Assembly (NCBI GenBank): GCA_014874185.1
Contig: JACWAF010000032.1
Coordinates: forward strand, 1 to 64,000
DNA from: Nitrospirota bacterium
Lineage (GTDB): Bacteria; Nitrospirota; Thermodesulfovibrionia; Thermodesulfovibrionales; JdFR-88
Direction of reading: 5' to 3'
DNA length: 64,000 bases
Numbering within the stretch: the first letter of the stretch is position 1; every line of letters starts with the position of its first letter. Made by a program: the position numbers and the translations under genes. This document shows, in pieces, positions 50,213 to 59,591 of the stretch. A model generated the notes under the pieces. The model had not been told where the DNA came from. It did no database searches and saw only the letters and a list, made by a program, of their open reading frames with translations.

Positions 50213-51526
50213 CTACTTCGCCTGTCTTTTCAGGTTCAGCACGGACTCCGCCATGCCAGCCTGCCCGGTCACGTGCACAACTTCCGGCACGCAGGGGAGC
50301 ACTTTGTTGATGAAGTAGAAGAATATGAAGGGCAGCGCCCCCGTCGTGAGCGCCCCGAACAGCCCTTCCTTGTATGTCTCTATGTTGTGCGGGATAATGG
50401 GCAGATTGTACTCCATGAAGCCCGCGAAGGTGAGCGAAAAGGACTGCCCGCCTATGACGACGTTATACCTCATCATGAACACGCCGAAGAGCACCAGCGC
50501 CGTAGCCAGGGCCGCCCTGCGAATAGTGAGCCGCGGCCAGAGGAGCAATATGAAAGGCAATATGTTGCCGATCAGGTACTGCTTTACGAAGATGTTGATG
50601 AAGTCCCTGTGGTAGATGACCTGCCTCAGGATCTCCCAGTTCTTCACGGCCGTGTAGCCCCTGAAGATGAGGTCCAAGAGCTCCAGCGTGAAGGCCGCGA
50701 TCATGAAGGCCACCAGGTAGCGCGAGGTCTTCCTTATGACATCGACCTCGGCGCCCCTCAGTTCCTCGTAGGTAGCGTCTATGCCGCGCGCCTTGGCCCT
50801 TTCCTTCTTCTTTACATGCTTCTTGTACTCCATGATTATTATGTAGGTGAGTATGCAGAGGGCAACGCCCGAGACTATCGCGCTCATTATGAAGATGACC
50901 GGCATGAGGGGGGTCATCCACAAGGCGTTGGCCTTGACCGAGCCGAATATGAAGCCCGCATAGCCGTGAAGGAACATCGCCACCGGCACGCCGATTCCAG
51001 CCAATACCTTGATGGCCTTGTGGTCGACCTCCTGCGCCTTCTCGCTGGTGTCCCATGCCCCAAGTGTCCAGACGCTGTAAAGGAGCCAGCGGAAGCGGTT
51101 CCAGAGCCCTTCCTTGCCCTTGAGGGCCCGCGCCTGCTCTATGAAGAAGAGCCTGTAGACAAACCATACCTCCGCTATGACTATCAGCATATAGCTCAGG
51201 AAGACTATTCCGAAGGCCGATATCGCCGACGTGAAATGCGGGGTGAAGAAGATGTAGAAGCCCCTGTTCCAATGCTGAAGGTGAAGCATCAGCGGTATCG
51301 GCGCGCCGAAGAGGAGCGCCAGAGAGAAGACCAGGGCGAACTTGGCCATGTCCTTCAGGTCCTTCTGGCCGAACACATGGTAGAGGGAGCTGAGGACGAA
51401 GGCCCCGGCAACCAGACCCGTCATGAGCGGGTACATGACAATCTGTATCGACCAGTAGATGAATTCGTTAGGATAAACAAACAGCTGCTTTGTAGTCCAT
51501 TCTAAGCCGTGTACGTAACCTTCCAT
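50213..51526 (-). CDS. NrfD/PsrC-like membrane quinone-interacting subunit
   Basis: 437 aa with about 9-10 membrane helices. Conserved regions: YPNEFIYWSIQIVMYPLMTGLVAGAFVLSSLYHVFG, PHFTSAISAFGIVFLSYMLIVIAEVWFVYR, and FLHGYAGFIFGSVKANALWMTPLMPVIFIMSAIVSGVALCIL. Matches NrfD/HybB-type quinol or quinone membrane subunits, which exchange electrons with the FeS partner. Last gene of a three-gene operon; its start is 2 nt after the FeS stop. A TAT-exported FeS partner and tetrahaem cytochrome are encoded upstream. Terminal acceptor or donor not identified. Confidence 0.88.
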   Translation of the reverse strand: MEGYVHGLEWTTKQLFVYPNEFIYWSIQIVMYPLMTGLVAGAFVLSSLYHVFGQKDLKDMAKFALVFSLALLFGAPIPLMLHLQHWNRGFYIFFTPHFTSAISAFGIVFLSYMLIVIAEVWFVYRLFFIEQARALKGKEGLWNRFRWLLYSVWTLGAWDTSEKAQEVDHKAIKVLAGIGVPVAMFLHGYAGFIFGSVKANALWMTPLMPVIFIMSAIVSGVALCILTYIIIMEYKKHVKKKERAKARGIDATYEELRGAEVDVIRKTSRYLVAFMIAAFTLELLDLIFRGYTAVKNWEILRQVIYHRDFINIFVKQYLIGNILPFILLLWPRLTIRRAALATALVLFGVFMMRYNVVIGGQSFSLTFAGFMEYNLPIIPHNIETYKEGLFGALTTGALPFIFFYFINKVLPCVPEVVHVTGQAGMAESVLNLKRQAK

Positions 51527-51528
51527 CC

Positions 51529-52299
51529 CTACCTCACATTCTCATCGAGACCCAGGTAGAAGACCTGCGGGCTCGTTCCATATTCGCTTTTCAGTACGGA
51601 GACCCTCTCTGTAAGGACTATCTTTGTGACCGGATCGTTAGGGTCCTTTTTGTCGCCTATGTTCCTGGCCCCGAAGGGGCACGCAAACACACAGGCCGGC
51701 TGTAATCCCTTGCTTATCCTGTGATAGCAGAAAGTGCATTTCTCGGCCGTGTGGTATATGGGGTGGAAGAACCTTGCGCCGTAGGGGCAGGCCATTATGC
51801 AGTAGCCGCACCCTATGCACCAGGTGCGGTCCACAAGCACTACGCCGTCCGCGGTCTGGAAGGTGGCCCCCACCGGGCAGACCTGCACGCAGGGCGGCTT
51901 TTCGCACTGGTTGCAGAGCTTGGGGACGAAGAAGGCCTTTGCTATGTCGTCGGAATTAATCTTCTGCCCCTGCGGGTCGTCGGCCGTATAGCCGTTCAGC
52001 CCCCCCATGGGGGTGTCCTGAATGGCCTTGCCGCTTTTCAGTATGACGTACCTCTCCACCCATGTGCGGGTCACAGGGTCGTTGTAGGGCACCTCGTTCT
52101 CCAGCTTGCAGGCCCTCACGCACATCCCGCAGCCCACGCACTTATGGGTGTCCACCAGGAATATCCATCTCTTCTTGTTTGTGGCGTAAACGGCGGCCCG
52201 CGCCTCTTTGGGCGTGAGCGTGCGGAAGAGCCCGCCCACGGTGGCCCCCGCCGCGGCGGCCCCCATTACCCTTAAAAAGTCTCTTCTCTTAATTTCCAT
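51529..52299 (-). CDS. Tat-exported four-cluster ferredoxin subunit (NrfC/DsrO-like)
   Basis: 256 aa. Tat signal KRRDFLRVMGAAAAGATVGGLF. Four cluster motifs: CVGCGMCVRACKLENEVPYND, CNQCEKPPCVQVCPVGATF, CIGCGYCIMACPYGARFF and CTFCYHRISKGLQPACVFACPFGARN. A periplasmic electron wire between the cytochrome and the NrfD membrane subunit. It overlaps the cytochrome gene by 11 bp. No molybdopterin catalytic subunit lies adjacent. Confidence 0.92.
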   Translation of the reverse strand: MEIKRRDFLRVMGAAAAGATVGGLFRTLTPKEARAAVYATNKKRWIFLVDTHKCVGCGMCVRACKLENEVPYNDPVTRTWVERYVILKSGKAIQDTPMGGLNGYTADDPQGQKINSDDIAKAFFVPKLCNQCEKPPCVQVCPVGATFQTADGVVLVDRTWCIGCGYCIMACPYGARFFHPIYHTAEKCTFCYHRISKGLQPACVFACPFGARNIGDKKDPNDPVTKIVLTERVSVLKSEYGTSPQVFYLGLDENVR

Positions 52300-52819
52300 C
52301 GTAACGCTCCGTAATGTCCTTCACCTTCAAGACTTCCTTGTTGAGGTCGGGTTTGCTGAAGTCCGGGCTGTGGGGGTTATGACAGTTAACGCACGCGATC
52401 CCCGGGTTATGCTCGTCGGGGTTCGGCCAGCCCGCGATCTTGCTCCTCAGAGAGGTCGGATATGGCAGATAAGCATGGCACCGGAGGCAGAGGCCCCTGT
52501 CCTTGATTATCGCCAGCTTCGGCGGATTGTCCGGGTGGTCAATCGCCGGCCCGTGGCAATCCTCGCACTGGATGTTCTTATGACTGGATGCTAAAATGGA
52601 TGAAACTTTGTCAGGATGACAGTTGTTGCAGTAATCCCTTCCCTTGTACTTGACCTTGAACTGATCCTTCCAGAAGAGTTCGGCCGAGTGCCTGTGCCAA
52701 CCATACATGTACCCGCGGTCCCATATCCCGAAATCCGGCGGAACGATTATGAACCGCAGGCCCAGGATTATGCCGACTATCGCGAGCACTACCCATACCG
52801 GTTTCCAGACATGACTCAT
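52289..52819 (-). CDS. Membrane-anchored tetrahaem cytochrome c
   Basis: 176 aa from ATG 52819 with GGAG 9 nt upstream; the ORF-track start is TTG 52834. One N-terminal membrane helix (VWKPVWVVLAIVGIILGLRFIIV). Four CxxCH motifs, CNNCH, CEDCH, CLRCH and CVNCH, with distal His candidates such as WHRHSAELFW, SSHKNIQCEDCH and HPDNPP. The layout resembles short multihaem cytochromes that feed NrfD complexes. First gene of the operon. A TATAAT-like -10 lies at 52861-52866 on the minus strand. Confidence 0.85.
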   Translation of the reverse strand: MSHVWKPVWVVLAIVGIILGLRFIIVPPDFGIWDRGYMYGWHRHSAELFWKDQFKVKYKGRDYCNNCHPDKVSSILASSHKNIQCEDCHGPAIDHPDNPPKLAIIKDRGLCLRCHAYLPYPTSLRSKIAGWPNPDEHNPGIACVNCHNPHSPDFSKPDLNKEVLKVKDITERYDGN

Positions 52820-52860
52820 ATTCACGTTCTCCAAACATGCTCGAAATGTCCTGCTCGGTG

Positions 52861-52866
52861 ATTATA
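52861..52866 (-). promoter_or_regulatory. -10 box for the cytochrome/FeS/NrfD operon
   Basis: Perfect TATAAT on the minus strand, about 41 nt before the start codon. No good -35 at 17 nt; a regulator may assist. Confidence 0.4.
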
Positions 52867-52899
52867 AAACCAAAAGCCCCAAAAAATCCTCAATTGACA

Positions 52900-53341
52900 A
52901 TTTTAGACTATCTGTAAAAAATTGCGCAAGTGAACCCAAAAATTTTCTGCACGGGAAATTTGCAAATTCTTTCTTTCAAAATCGCACCCTTTTCCAGACC
53001 GCCTTGAAAATGCGCCCTTTCGCGCAATCCAGGGGACAACCATAACGCGCTTTCACCCTTTTGGGAAATTAATTGCCCTCCCGCCGGGGATTGACAACCG
53101 CGAAAACTGTAGTAATTTTTTAATCATCAGGCACCCCGTTGCCACCCATTTGCAATAAAGAGAGATTGCGATTTGAGCAGAGTGCTTTTAATCAGAAGGA
53201 AGCGTCTGCCCGGGCCCGGGCAGACAACAAGAAGATATATAAGGAAAATCCTGGGCCTGAGGAGAAGGCCCCCTTTTGCCTTTTTCCGGGAGAAATCCCG
53301 CAAATAGCATCCCCCCCGGCCACCTCCTGGCTGCTTTTCTA
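52900..53341. other. Structured gene-free stretch, possible small RNA
   Basis: No credible ORF. On the plus strand a TTGACA (53092) is followed by hairpins: a perfect 22-bp palindrome GTCTGCCCGGG/CCCGGGCAGAC at 53204-53225, a GGGCC/GGCCC stem at 53253-53271 followed by CCTTTTGCCTTTTT (terminator-like), and CGGGA-GAAA-TCCCG with a GNRA loop at 53287-53300. Together they suggest a transcribed structured RNA or an extended leader. It matches no riboswitch class I know. Confidence 0.4.
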
Positions 53342-53370
53342 TTGACAGGCAATTTACGATCTGATAAAAG
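53342..53370 (+). promoter_or_regulatory. Promoter of the fn3 lipoprotein gene
   Basis: Perfect TTGACA (53342-53347), exact 17-nt spacer, TAAAAG (53365-53370). The predicted start site is only a few nt upstream of a GGGAGGG binding site. Confidence 0.55.
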
Positions 53371-53379
53371 AAAATTGTT

Positions 53380-54285
53380 TTGCGGGAGGGTGAGATCAGA
53401 AAAAAAATCCTGGTCCCGTTGTTTTTTCTTGTGGCCTCGCCGATCTTCGTCTCCTGCGGGGGCGATTACGGCTCTCCGGGGACCACTGGGGTGAAGGAGA
53501 CCAATGTCGACTGGCGGCAGGTGGCGGTCGTTCCAAGGGACATCTCCACCATCACCTCCGACGTGGACATCTCAAACGCCACTGACGTGGCGGATATCTG
53601 CCCCGGCGAAATGCCCCCCGTAACCAGGGACCATTTCGCGGACATCTCAGCCCAGGCCGTTCAGGTGCTTGATACCCGCCCGGCTGGCGCCCAGCAGATA
53701 ACGGGCTACACGATCCAGTATATTCCCGTTACACCCGGCGCCCCCGGGGTCCCAGGCATCACGAACAATTTTTTTGCGAGCGTCTTCCTCAATAACGGGG
53801 TTGGCAGCGCGTCCATTACAAACACAATCCTGATGAGCGCGGACCGGAAGGCAAGCCTTTTTGATCACAACGCCATAAAGGCATCCGGCCCTGTCAGCTA
53901 CACCGCCGTTTACACCGTCTCCGGGCAGGATTCGTTCGGCAACCCCTTCAGCTTTAAAGGGCAGGCCGGTTTCAGAGTCGGCATATTTAACGCATGCAGC
54001 GGCAGCCTGAAGCCAACCCTCCCCGTGCCCACCGGACTGGCTGCGAACGCGGCCGGCGCCAGCCAGATAAACCTGCACTGGGACAATATGCAGCTCACCA
54101 ACCCCGTTGTCACCGGATACAGAATTTACAGAGACAACGTTTTCATTACCGCGCTCATAGCGAATGCCTTTGCGGACGTGGGCCTCCATAACGGCACCAC
54201 TTACAATTATCAGGTCAGCACCTACGATTCCGCAGGGAACGAATCGGACAGGTCAGACCCGGTCTCCGCCACCACCCTCCCCTGA
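53380..54285 (+). CDS. Surface lipoprotein with fibronectin type III domain
   Basis: Up to 301 aa. Lipoprotein signal RKKILVPLFFLVASPIFVSC with the lipid-modified Cys about residue 26. The middle is beta-rich without a recognised family (residues 40-210); the end is an fn3 domain (VPTGLAANAAGASQINLHWD... ending RSDPVSATTLP). Start problem: the first usable codon is TTG 53380, upstream of the GGGAGGG site, whereas the codon 4 nt after that site in frame is ATC. Either an AUC start or a near-leaderless TTG start is implied. Probably exported to the outer membrane; partner unknown. Confidence 0.7.
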   Translation: MREGEIRKKILVPLFFLVASPIFVSCGGDYGSPGTTGVKETNVDWRQVAVVPRDISTITSDVDISNATDVADICPGEMPPVTRDHFADISAQAVQVLDTRPAGAQQITGYTIQYIPVTPGAPGVPGITNNFFASVFLNNGVGSASITNTILMSADRKASLFDHNAIKASGPVSYTAVYTVSGQDSFGNPFSFKGQAGFRVGIFNACSGSLKPTLPVPTGLAANAAGASQINLHWDNMQLTNPVVTGYRIYRDNVFITALIANAFADVGLHNGTTYNYQVSTYDSAGNESDRSDPVSATTLP

Positions 54286-54340
54286 AAGGGAAACTAGAGA
54301 CTTGTACCTGTTTCAAAATAGGAATTTTAAAACGTGAATT

Positions 54341-54455
54341 GGTAATCCCCCCCTCATCCATCCCCCTTCAGGAAAGGGGGATTTTTAAAGTCCTGGGAGG
54401 GGTGCAGGGGTGGGTTGTCCCCCTCTTTTCTAAAGAGGGGCGAGGGGAGATTACA
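54341..54455. repeat. Family B repeats
   Basis: AATCCCCCCCTCATCC...GGGATTTTTAAAG, GGGAGGGGTGCAGGGGTGGG, then CCCCTCTTTTCTAAAGAGGGG + CGAGGGGAGATTA. Three units before the promoter of the next gene. Confidence 0.65.
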
Positions 54456-54511
54456 GATGTATCATTCTCATCCATACGATATTTTAATTTTTGAGAGGTT
54501 CCGTTTCCCCA

Positions 54512-54540
54512 TTGACATATTTTGCCATCTCGTTTACCTT
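54512..54540 (+). promoter_or_regulatory. Candidate promoter for the zinc-ribbon membrane protein
   Basis: TTGACA (54512-54517), 17-nt spacer, TACCTT (54535-54540). Confidence 0.4.
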
Positions 54541-54567
54541 ATCCTGATTCAGGAGAGGCGCGGTTTT

Positions 54568-55686
54568 TTGAAAGAGAACAATACAGATTGCCCATGTTGC
54601 GGCTTCGGGCCGCGGGGTAATCCCATTTATCAGTCCGGCACAGGAATGGATTTAAAAAAATTCGGCCCGTTCAAAAAGGAAGGCCCGCCGGAAGGAGGCC
54701 CGACGCCTCCGGAAGCCGGCGAACCCCGTCCCCCGGAAGTCCTGCCGGAACGGCAGGCACAGGGGCAGGGCCGGCCGGAACCCGCTCAAAAAGCGCCTGG
54801 GCCAGCCCCTGCCGGTCCCCGTATGGAAGGGCTTTCCGGCTTCGGCAAGCTCCTTTCTCAGTCCTGGGAGGTTTACAGGCGGCGGTTCCAGGTATTCATG
54901 CTGATACTTTTAATTGCAAGCATACCTTTTGTATTGCTGGCCGTAGTTGGCAGTCTTTCCCAGTCCATATCGAAATCAAACCCCATGGTGGCCGCCCCCT
55001 TTGCCCTGCTTGCCTTTATAAGCTCCGCGGCGGCGATAATCTTCTCAATATGGGGGCAGGCGTCACTTGTCTTCTCTATCACGGACACCGGCCTGGACTT
55101 GAAAGGAGTGCTTGGAAAAGGCTGGCGCGGTGTCCTGCCCTTCTTCTGGATCTCCGTGCTCTTCCTGTTCATCGCCCTCTCCGGCTTCGTCCTGTTTATA
55201 GTTCCGGGGATCGTCTTCCTGGTATGGTTCTCCTTCTCTTTCTTCGTCTTCGCGGCGGAGGGGGACAGGGGGATTCACGCGCTGCTCAAAAGCAAGGAAT
55301 ACGTGCGGGGGCTCTGGCTGCCGGTCTTCTCAAGGCTCCTGGGGCTTTGGGCGATATCGCTGGTCTTAAGCTGGGTGCCCATGGCGGGCCCGTTTCTCTC
55401 GGTCCTGTTCATGCCCTTCGTGCTCGCATTCACGTATTTTCTTTATCTGGATTTGAAGAGGGTGAAAGAGAAGATGACCTTCGCGCCCTCCCCTTCAGAC
55501 AGGAAAAGCTGGCTTATAATCTGGGCCCTGGGTTTTGTGATAGCCATCCTGATTATCGCGCTTGTGATAAAGATCGGCCCGGAAAAATTACAGCAGTTAA
55601 GCCCGGATTTCGCCCCGGGGAAAAAGGGCGGCACCGAGCAGATAAGGTCTATCCCAGGTCCCCAAACAGGAACTGAGCAAGTGTAA
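54568..55686 (+). CDS. Membrane protein with N-terminal CxxC zinc-ribbon-like motif
   Basis: 372 aa from TTG 54568 (AGGAGAGG 9 nt upstream); an internal ATG (MDLKKFGPF) is possible. Starts with KENNTDCPCCGFGPRG, a two-Cys ribbon-like piece. A Pro/Gly/Glu-rich linker (to about 90) follows, then about six membrane helices starting at FQVFMLILLIASIPFVLLAVVGSL. Motif-wise like GPDPase-type or other polytopic domains of unknown function (WEVYRRRFQVFMLILLIASIPF, GLWLPVFSRLLGLWAISLVLSWVPMAG). The tail overlaps rsmE convergently by 38 bp. No firm function. Confidence 0.6.
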   Translation: MKENNTDCPCCGFGPRGNPIYQSGTGMDLKKFGPFKKEGPPEGGPTPPEAGEPRPPEVLPERQAQGQGRPEPAQKAPGPAPAGPRMEGLSGFGKLLSQSWEVYRRRFQVFMLILLIASIPFVLLAVVGSLSQSISKSNPMVAAPFALLAFISSAAAIIFSIWGQASLVFSITDTGLDLKGVLGKGWRGVLPFFWISVLFLFIALSGFVLFIVPGIVFLVWFSFSFFVFAAEGDRGIHALLKSKEYVRGLWLPVFSRLLGLWAISLVLSWVPMAGPFLSVLFMPFVLAFTYFLYLDLKRVKEKMTFAPSPSDRKSWLIIWALGFVIAILIIALVIKIGPEKLQQLSPDFAPGKKGGTEQIRSIPGPQTGTEQV

Positions 55687-56359
55687 TAGCGGCCATGGCC
55701 GCCGTCTCCGCACGCAATATCCGCGGCCCCAAATAGGAAACCAGAAAACCCTTTCCCGTTAAAAGGGAGATTTCCCCCGGCTCAAGCCCGCCCTCCGGCC
55801 CGATCAGGATGGACAGCGAGCGGACATCTTTCAGCTCTCCAGAGAGTTCAGAGAGCCCCCTGCCCCCTTCCTCCCAGAAGACGATTCCCTGCCCTTCAAA
55901 TCCCGATAAAAAATTTTCAAGCGAAACGGGCCCGTCAACATCGGGCACCACGGCCCTTCCGCACTGCCTGGCCGCCTCCTGCGCTATCTTCCGCCACCTG
56001 TCCACCTTGCGGGTCTCGCGCACCTCGGAGCGGGCCGTAATGACCGGCTGAATTTGAGAAACCCCAAGCTCTACTGATTTCTGGATCACCAGATCCATTT
56101 TTTGGGCCTTAAGGACCCCCTGTAAAAGGGTAATCCGGATGGGAGATTCGGTGGCAGGCGAGAGTTCTTCCTCAAGTTCTACGGACAGGCTCGATCTCCC
56201 GATCTCCGTAATCTTTCCCCTTAAAAGGCGGCCTTTGCCGTCGAAGACTGAAACGCTGTCGCCTGTTTTCGCCCGCAGGACGTTCTTCAGGTAGTTGAAA
56301 TCCTCGCCTTTTATCGTTACGGGACCGGACTGCGGAAGAGAAGGAAAGTAGAGGCGCAT
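55649..56359 (-). CDS. rsmE: 16S rRNA (uracil-1498-N3)-methyltransferase
   Basis: 236 aa SPOUT-class SAM enzyme that modifies U1498 in the decoding centre. PUA-like N-domain, then knotted C-domain: LLQGVLKAQKMDLVIQKSVELGVSQIQPVITARSE, LSILIGPEGGLEPGEISLL and GPRILRAETAAMAAI. Last gene of the hrcA operon; its ATG is at the last base of the dnaJ stop. This dnaJ-rsmE pairing is common in bacteria. Confidence 0.95.
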   Translation of the reverse strand: MRLYFPSLPQSGPVTIKGEDFNYLKNVLRAKTGDSVSVFDGKGRLLRGKITEIGRSSLSVELEEELSPATESPIRITLLQGVLKAQKMDLVIQKSVELGVSQIQPVITARSEVRETRKVDRWRKIAQEAARQCGRAVVPDVDGPVSLENFLSGFEGQGIVFWEEGGRGLSELSGELKDVRSLSILIGPEGGLEPGEISLLTGKGFLVSYLGPRILRAETAAMAAITLAQFLFGDLG

Positions 56360-57465
56360 CAGGCAAACATGCCGCGGATCTTTTCCTTGAAGGTTTCCTT
56401 GTGGGCCTCTTCGCCGCTTATCTTCGCGAACTCCTCAAGGATCTCTTTCTGCCTCTCGTTGAGCTTTTTGGGGATTACCACTTTTGCGATCACAATCTGG
56501 TCGCCGCGCCTCGTCTTGCCCATGCGGGGCATTCCGCGCCCTTTCAGTTTGAAGCTCTGCCCCGGCTGGGTGCCGGGCGGGATGACCAGTTTTTCCTCGC
56601 CCCAGAGGGTGTTCACATCTATCTCGGTGCCCAGGGCCGCCTGCGTGAACGAAAGCGGGGCCTCATAGATGACGTCGTCATTGACCCGCCTGAATTCCGG
56701 GTGCTCCTGCACGGTTATGAAGATATAGAGGTCGCCGGGAGGGCCGCCGTAAGAGCCGGACTCGCCCTCGCCCGTCACCCTGAACCGCTGTCCGGAGTCC
56801 ACCCCGGCCGGTATATTCATAGTGAGTTCCCGCTCGGTCTTTACCCTGCCGCTCCCGTTGCACCGCTCGCAGGGCTCGGTGATTATCTGCCCGGTGCCGC
56901 CGCAGCGCGCGCACGCGCGGCTTATCGTGAAGAAGCCCTGCTGGTAGCGCATGCTGCCCGTGCCGCGGCAGTCCTGGCATTGGGTCTTCTTTTTGCTTTT
57001 GCTCCCCGTGCCGTCGCACTGGCCGCAGTTGACCGAGCGCGGGATCTTTATGGATTTTTTTATCCCGTGCGCCGCCTCTTCCAGGGTGATATCCATATCG
57101 AAGCGCAAGTCCTCGCCCTGCTCGGGACGGGGGCCCCTTCGCCCGGCCCCGGTAAATCCGCCGAAGAATTCTCCAAAGATGTCTCCAAAGATGTCCCCAA
57201 AATTGCCGAATCCGCCCATCCCGGCGGCCCCCATGCCTGCGCCGAACCCGGTGCGGCAGGAGCCGGTATTGTCATATTCGGCGCGCTTATCGGGGTCGCC
57301 AACGCAGCAGTAGGCCTCGTTGATCTCCTTGAACTTGTCCTCGGCCTCTTTGTTGCCGTGGTTCCTGTCCGGGTGGTACTTCAGGGCAAGCTGCCTGAAG
57401 GCCCTTTTTATCTCTTCCTGCGAGGCGTCCCTGGACACCCCGAGTATCTCGTAATAGTCTCTCAT
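56359..57465 (-). CDS. dnaJ: Chaperone DnaJ (Hsp40)
   Basis: 368 aa co-chaperone. J-domain with HPD (KYHPDRN, residues 31-37), Gly/Phe linker ([22 protein letters not shown]), four zinc-finger repeats [27 protein letters not shown] and CERCNGSGR, then a C-terminal substrate domain. A full type I DnaJ. It activates DnaK ATPase. A family B pair sits in the dnaK-dnaJ gap. Confidence 0.97.
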   Translation of the reverse strand: MRDYYEILGVSRDASQEEIKRAFRQLALKYHPDRNHGNKEAEDKFKEINEAYCCVGDPDKRAEYDNTGSCRTGFGAGMGAAGMGGFGNFGDIFGDIFGEFFGGFTGAGRRGPRPEQGEDLRFDMDITLEEAAHGIKKSIKIPRSVNCGQCDGTGSKSKKKTQCQDCRGTGSMRYQQGFFTISRACARCGGTGQIITEPCERCNGSGRVKTERELTMNIPAGVDSGQRFRVTGEGESGSYGGPPGDLYIFITVQEHPEFRRVNDDVIYEAPLSFTQAALGTEIDVNTLWGEEKLVIPPGTQPGQSFKLKGRGMPRMGKTRRGDQIVIAKVVIPKKLNERQKEILEEFAKISGEEAHKETFKEKIRGMFA

Positions 57466-57504
57466 TGACGGTTATTAGCAGTCCCATAATAGCATGCACA
57501 TCCA

Positions 57505-57582
57505 AATAAATCCCTCCTAACCTCCCTTTGCCAAAGGGAGGGATTTACCCCTCTTTGGCAAAGAGGGGCGAGGGGAGATTTT
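57505..57582. repeat. Family B repeat pair between dnaK and dnaJ
   Basis: AAATCCCTCCTAACC...CTTTGCCAAAG followed by CCCCTCTTTGGCAAAGAGGGG + CGAGGGGAGATTT. Almost identical to the block at 9656-9735. Confidence 0.75.
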
Positions 57583-57632
57583 TCGCCAAAATGTCTATTC
57601 ATTATGAGACCTTAATATTTTAACTTTTCGGT

Positions 57633-59564
57633 CTACTTTTTGTCCTCTTCCTCGAACTCGGCCTCAACCACCTTCTCCTCGGGGCCGCCCTGCCCCTCTT
57701 TTGCCCCGGCCTGGCCCGCTTGTGCCCCGGCGCCAGCACCTGCCGCCGTGCCGGCCTGTGCCGCGCGGTAGATGTGCTCCGCAATCTTGTGGGAGGCCGT
57801 GGTCAGCTTCTCTATTGCGGAACGGATGGGTGCCGCCTCGGTGGCCTCGTCCTTTGCCTTCTTGCAGGCCTCAAGGGCGCTCTCTATGTCCTTGCGCTCG
57901 TCCGCTGTAAGCTTGTCGCCGTACTCCTTCAGGCTCTTCTCCACGGAATAGACCAGTGTGTCGGCCTCGTTCCTTGCCTCGGCAAGCTCCTTCTTCCGCT
58001 TGTCTTCGGCGGCATGGGATTCGGCGTCGCGGGTCATGTTCTTTATCTCGTCCTCCGAGAGGCCGCTGGAGGCCGTTATCCTTATGGACTGCTCCTTGCC
58101 CGTCCCCAGGTCCTTTGCCGAGACGTGCAGGATGCCGTTTGCGTCAATATCGAAGGCAACCTCTATCTGCGGCACGCCTCTGGGGGCCGGGGGTATGCCA
58201 AGAAGCTCGAAAACTCCCAGCAGCTTGTTGTCGGCCGCCATCTCGCGTTCGCCCTGGTGGACCTTTATGGTCACGGCGGGCTGGCTGTCGGATGCGGTGG
58301 AGAAGATCTGGCCCTTCTTTATCGGGATAGTGGTATTCCTTTCGATGAGCTTTGTGAAGATGCCACCCAGTGTCTCTATCCCCAGTGAGAGCGGGGTAAC
58401 GTCCAACAGCAGGACCTCCCTCACCTCGCCCTTAAGCACAGCGCCCTGTATGGCCGCGCCCACCGCCACGACCTCGTCCGGATTCACGGTCTTGTTGGGC
58501 TCTTTGCCAAAGAAAGTCTGTACGGATTGCTGCACCTTGGGCGTGCGGGTCTGGCCGCCCACCAGCAGCACCTCGTCTATCTGCTGCTGGCTGAGCCCGG
58601 CGTCTTCCAGCGCCCTCTTGCAGGGGCCCAGGGTCTTTTCAACAAGATCGGCCGTAAGCTGGTCGAATTTGGCCCTGCTGAGCTTCATTAACAGGTGCTT
58701 GGGCCCGGTTGCGTCAGCCGTTACGAAGGGCAGGTTTATCTCGGTCTCGGTGGCGGTGGAAAGTTCTATCTTCGCGCGCTCCGCCGCCTCTTTAAGCCTC
58801 TGGAGGGCCATCCTGTCCTGGTGCAGGTCTATCCCGGCGTCCTTCTTGAACTCGGCCACCATCCAGTCCATTATTCTTATATCGAAGTCGTCTCCGCCAA
58901 GGTAAGTATCGCCGTTAGTGGATTTGACGGCCGTGACGCCCTCGCCTATCTCCAGGATGGATATGTCGAATGTGCCGCCGCCAAGGTCGTAGACCGCGAC
59001 CTTCTCTTCTTTCTTCTTCTCAAGCCCGTAGGCCAGCGCGGCCGCCGTGGGCTCGTTTATTATCCTCAGCACGTTCAGGCCCGCTATCTTTCCCGCGTCC
59101 TTTGTGGCCTGCCTCTGGCTGTCGTCGAAGTAGGCGGGCACGGTTATCACCGCGTCCGTTACGGGCTCGCCAAGATAGTCTTCCGCGGCCTGCTTCAGCT
59201 TCTGCAATATCATCGCCGATATCTCGGGCGGGGAGTAGTGTTTCCCCCTGACCTCCACCTGGGCGTCCCCGTTCGAGGCCTCCACTATCCTGTATGGGAG
59301 GCGCTTCATCGCGTGCTGCGCCTCAGGGGAATTGAACTTCCGGCCCATCAGCCTCTTTATCGAAAATATGGTATTTTCCGGGTTCGTGATGGCCTGCCGC
59401 TTCGCGATCTGGCCGACCAGCCGCTCGCCCTTCTCCGTGAACGCCACGACGGAGGGGGTAAGCCTGCTGCCTTCCTGGTTGGGAATGACCACGGCATCGC
59501 CGCCCACCATCACTGAGACCACCGAGTTCGTGGTCCCGAGGTCTATCCCTATAGCCTTTGCCAT
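57633..59564 (-). CDS. dnaK: Molecular chaperone DnaK (Hsp70)
   Basis: 643 aa. Nucleotide-binding domain: [76 protein letters not shown] and [14 protein letters not shown]. Substrate domain follows ([18 protein letters not shown]). The lid ends in an Ala/Gly-rich tail ([17 protein letters not shown]) before [15 protein letters not shown]. Core of the heat-shock operon, with GrpE as exchange factor and DnaJ as co-chaperone. Confidence 0.98.
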   Translation of the reverse strand: MAKAIGIDLGTTNSVVSVMVGGDAVVIPNQEGSRLTPSVVAFTEKGERLVGQIAKRQAITNPENTIFSIKRLMGRKFNSPEAQHAMKRLPYRIVEASNGDAQVEVRGKHYSPPEISAMILQKLKQAAEDYLGEPVTDAVITVPAYFDDSQRQATKDAGKIAGLNVLRIINEPTAAALAYGLEKKKEEKVAVYDLGGGTFDISILEIGEGVTAVKSTNGDTYLGGDDFDIRIMDWMVAEFKKDAGIDLHQDRMALQRLKEAAERAKIELSTATETEINLPFVTADATGPKHLLMKLSRAKFDQLTADLVEKTLGPCKRALEDAGLSQQQIDEVLLVGGQTRTPKVQQSVQTFFGKEPNKTVNPDEVVAVGAAIQGAVLKGEVREVLLLDVTPLSLGIETLGGIFTKLIERNTTIPIKKGQIFSTASDSQPAVTIKVHQGEREMAADNKLLGVFELLGIPPAPRGVPQIEVAFDIDANGILHVSAKDLGTGKEQSIRITASSGLSEDEIKNMTRDAESHAAEDKRKKELAEARNEADTLVYSVEKSLKEYGDKLTADERKDIESALEACKKAKDEATEAAPIRSAIEKLTTASHKIAEHIYRAAQAGTAAGAGAGAQAGQAGAKEGQGGPEEKVVEAEFEEEDKK

Positions 59565-59591
59565 TTATGATTCCTCCTTGAAAAAATGTGT

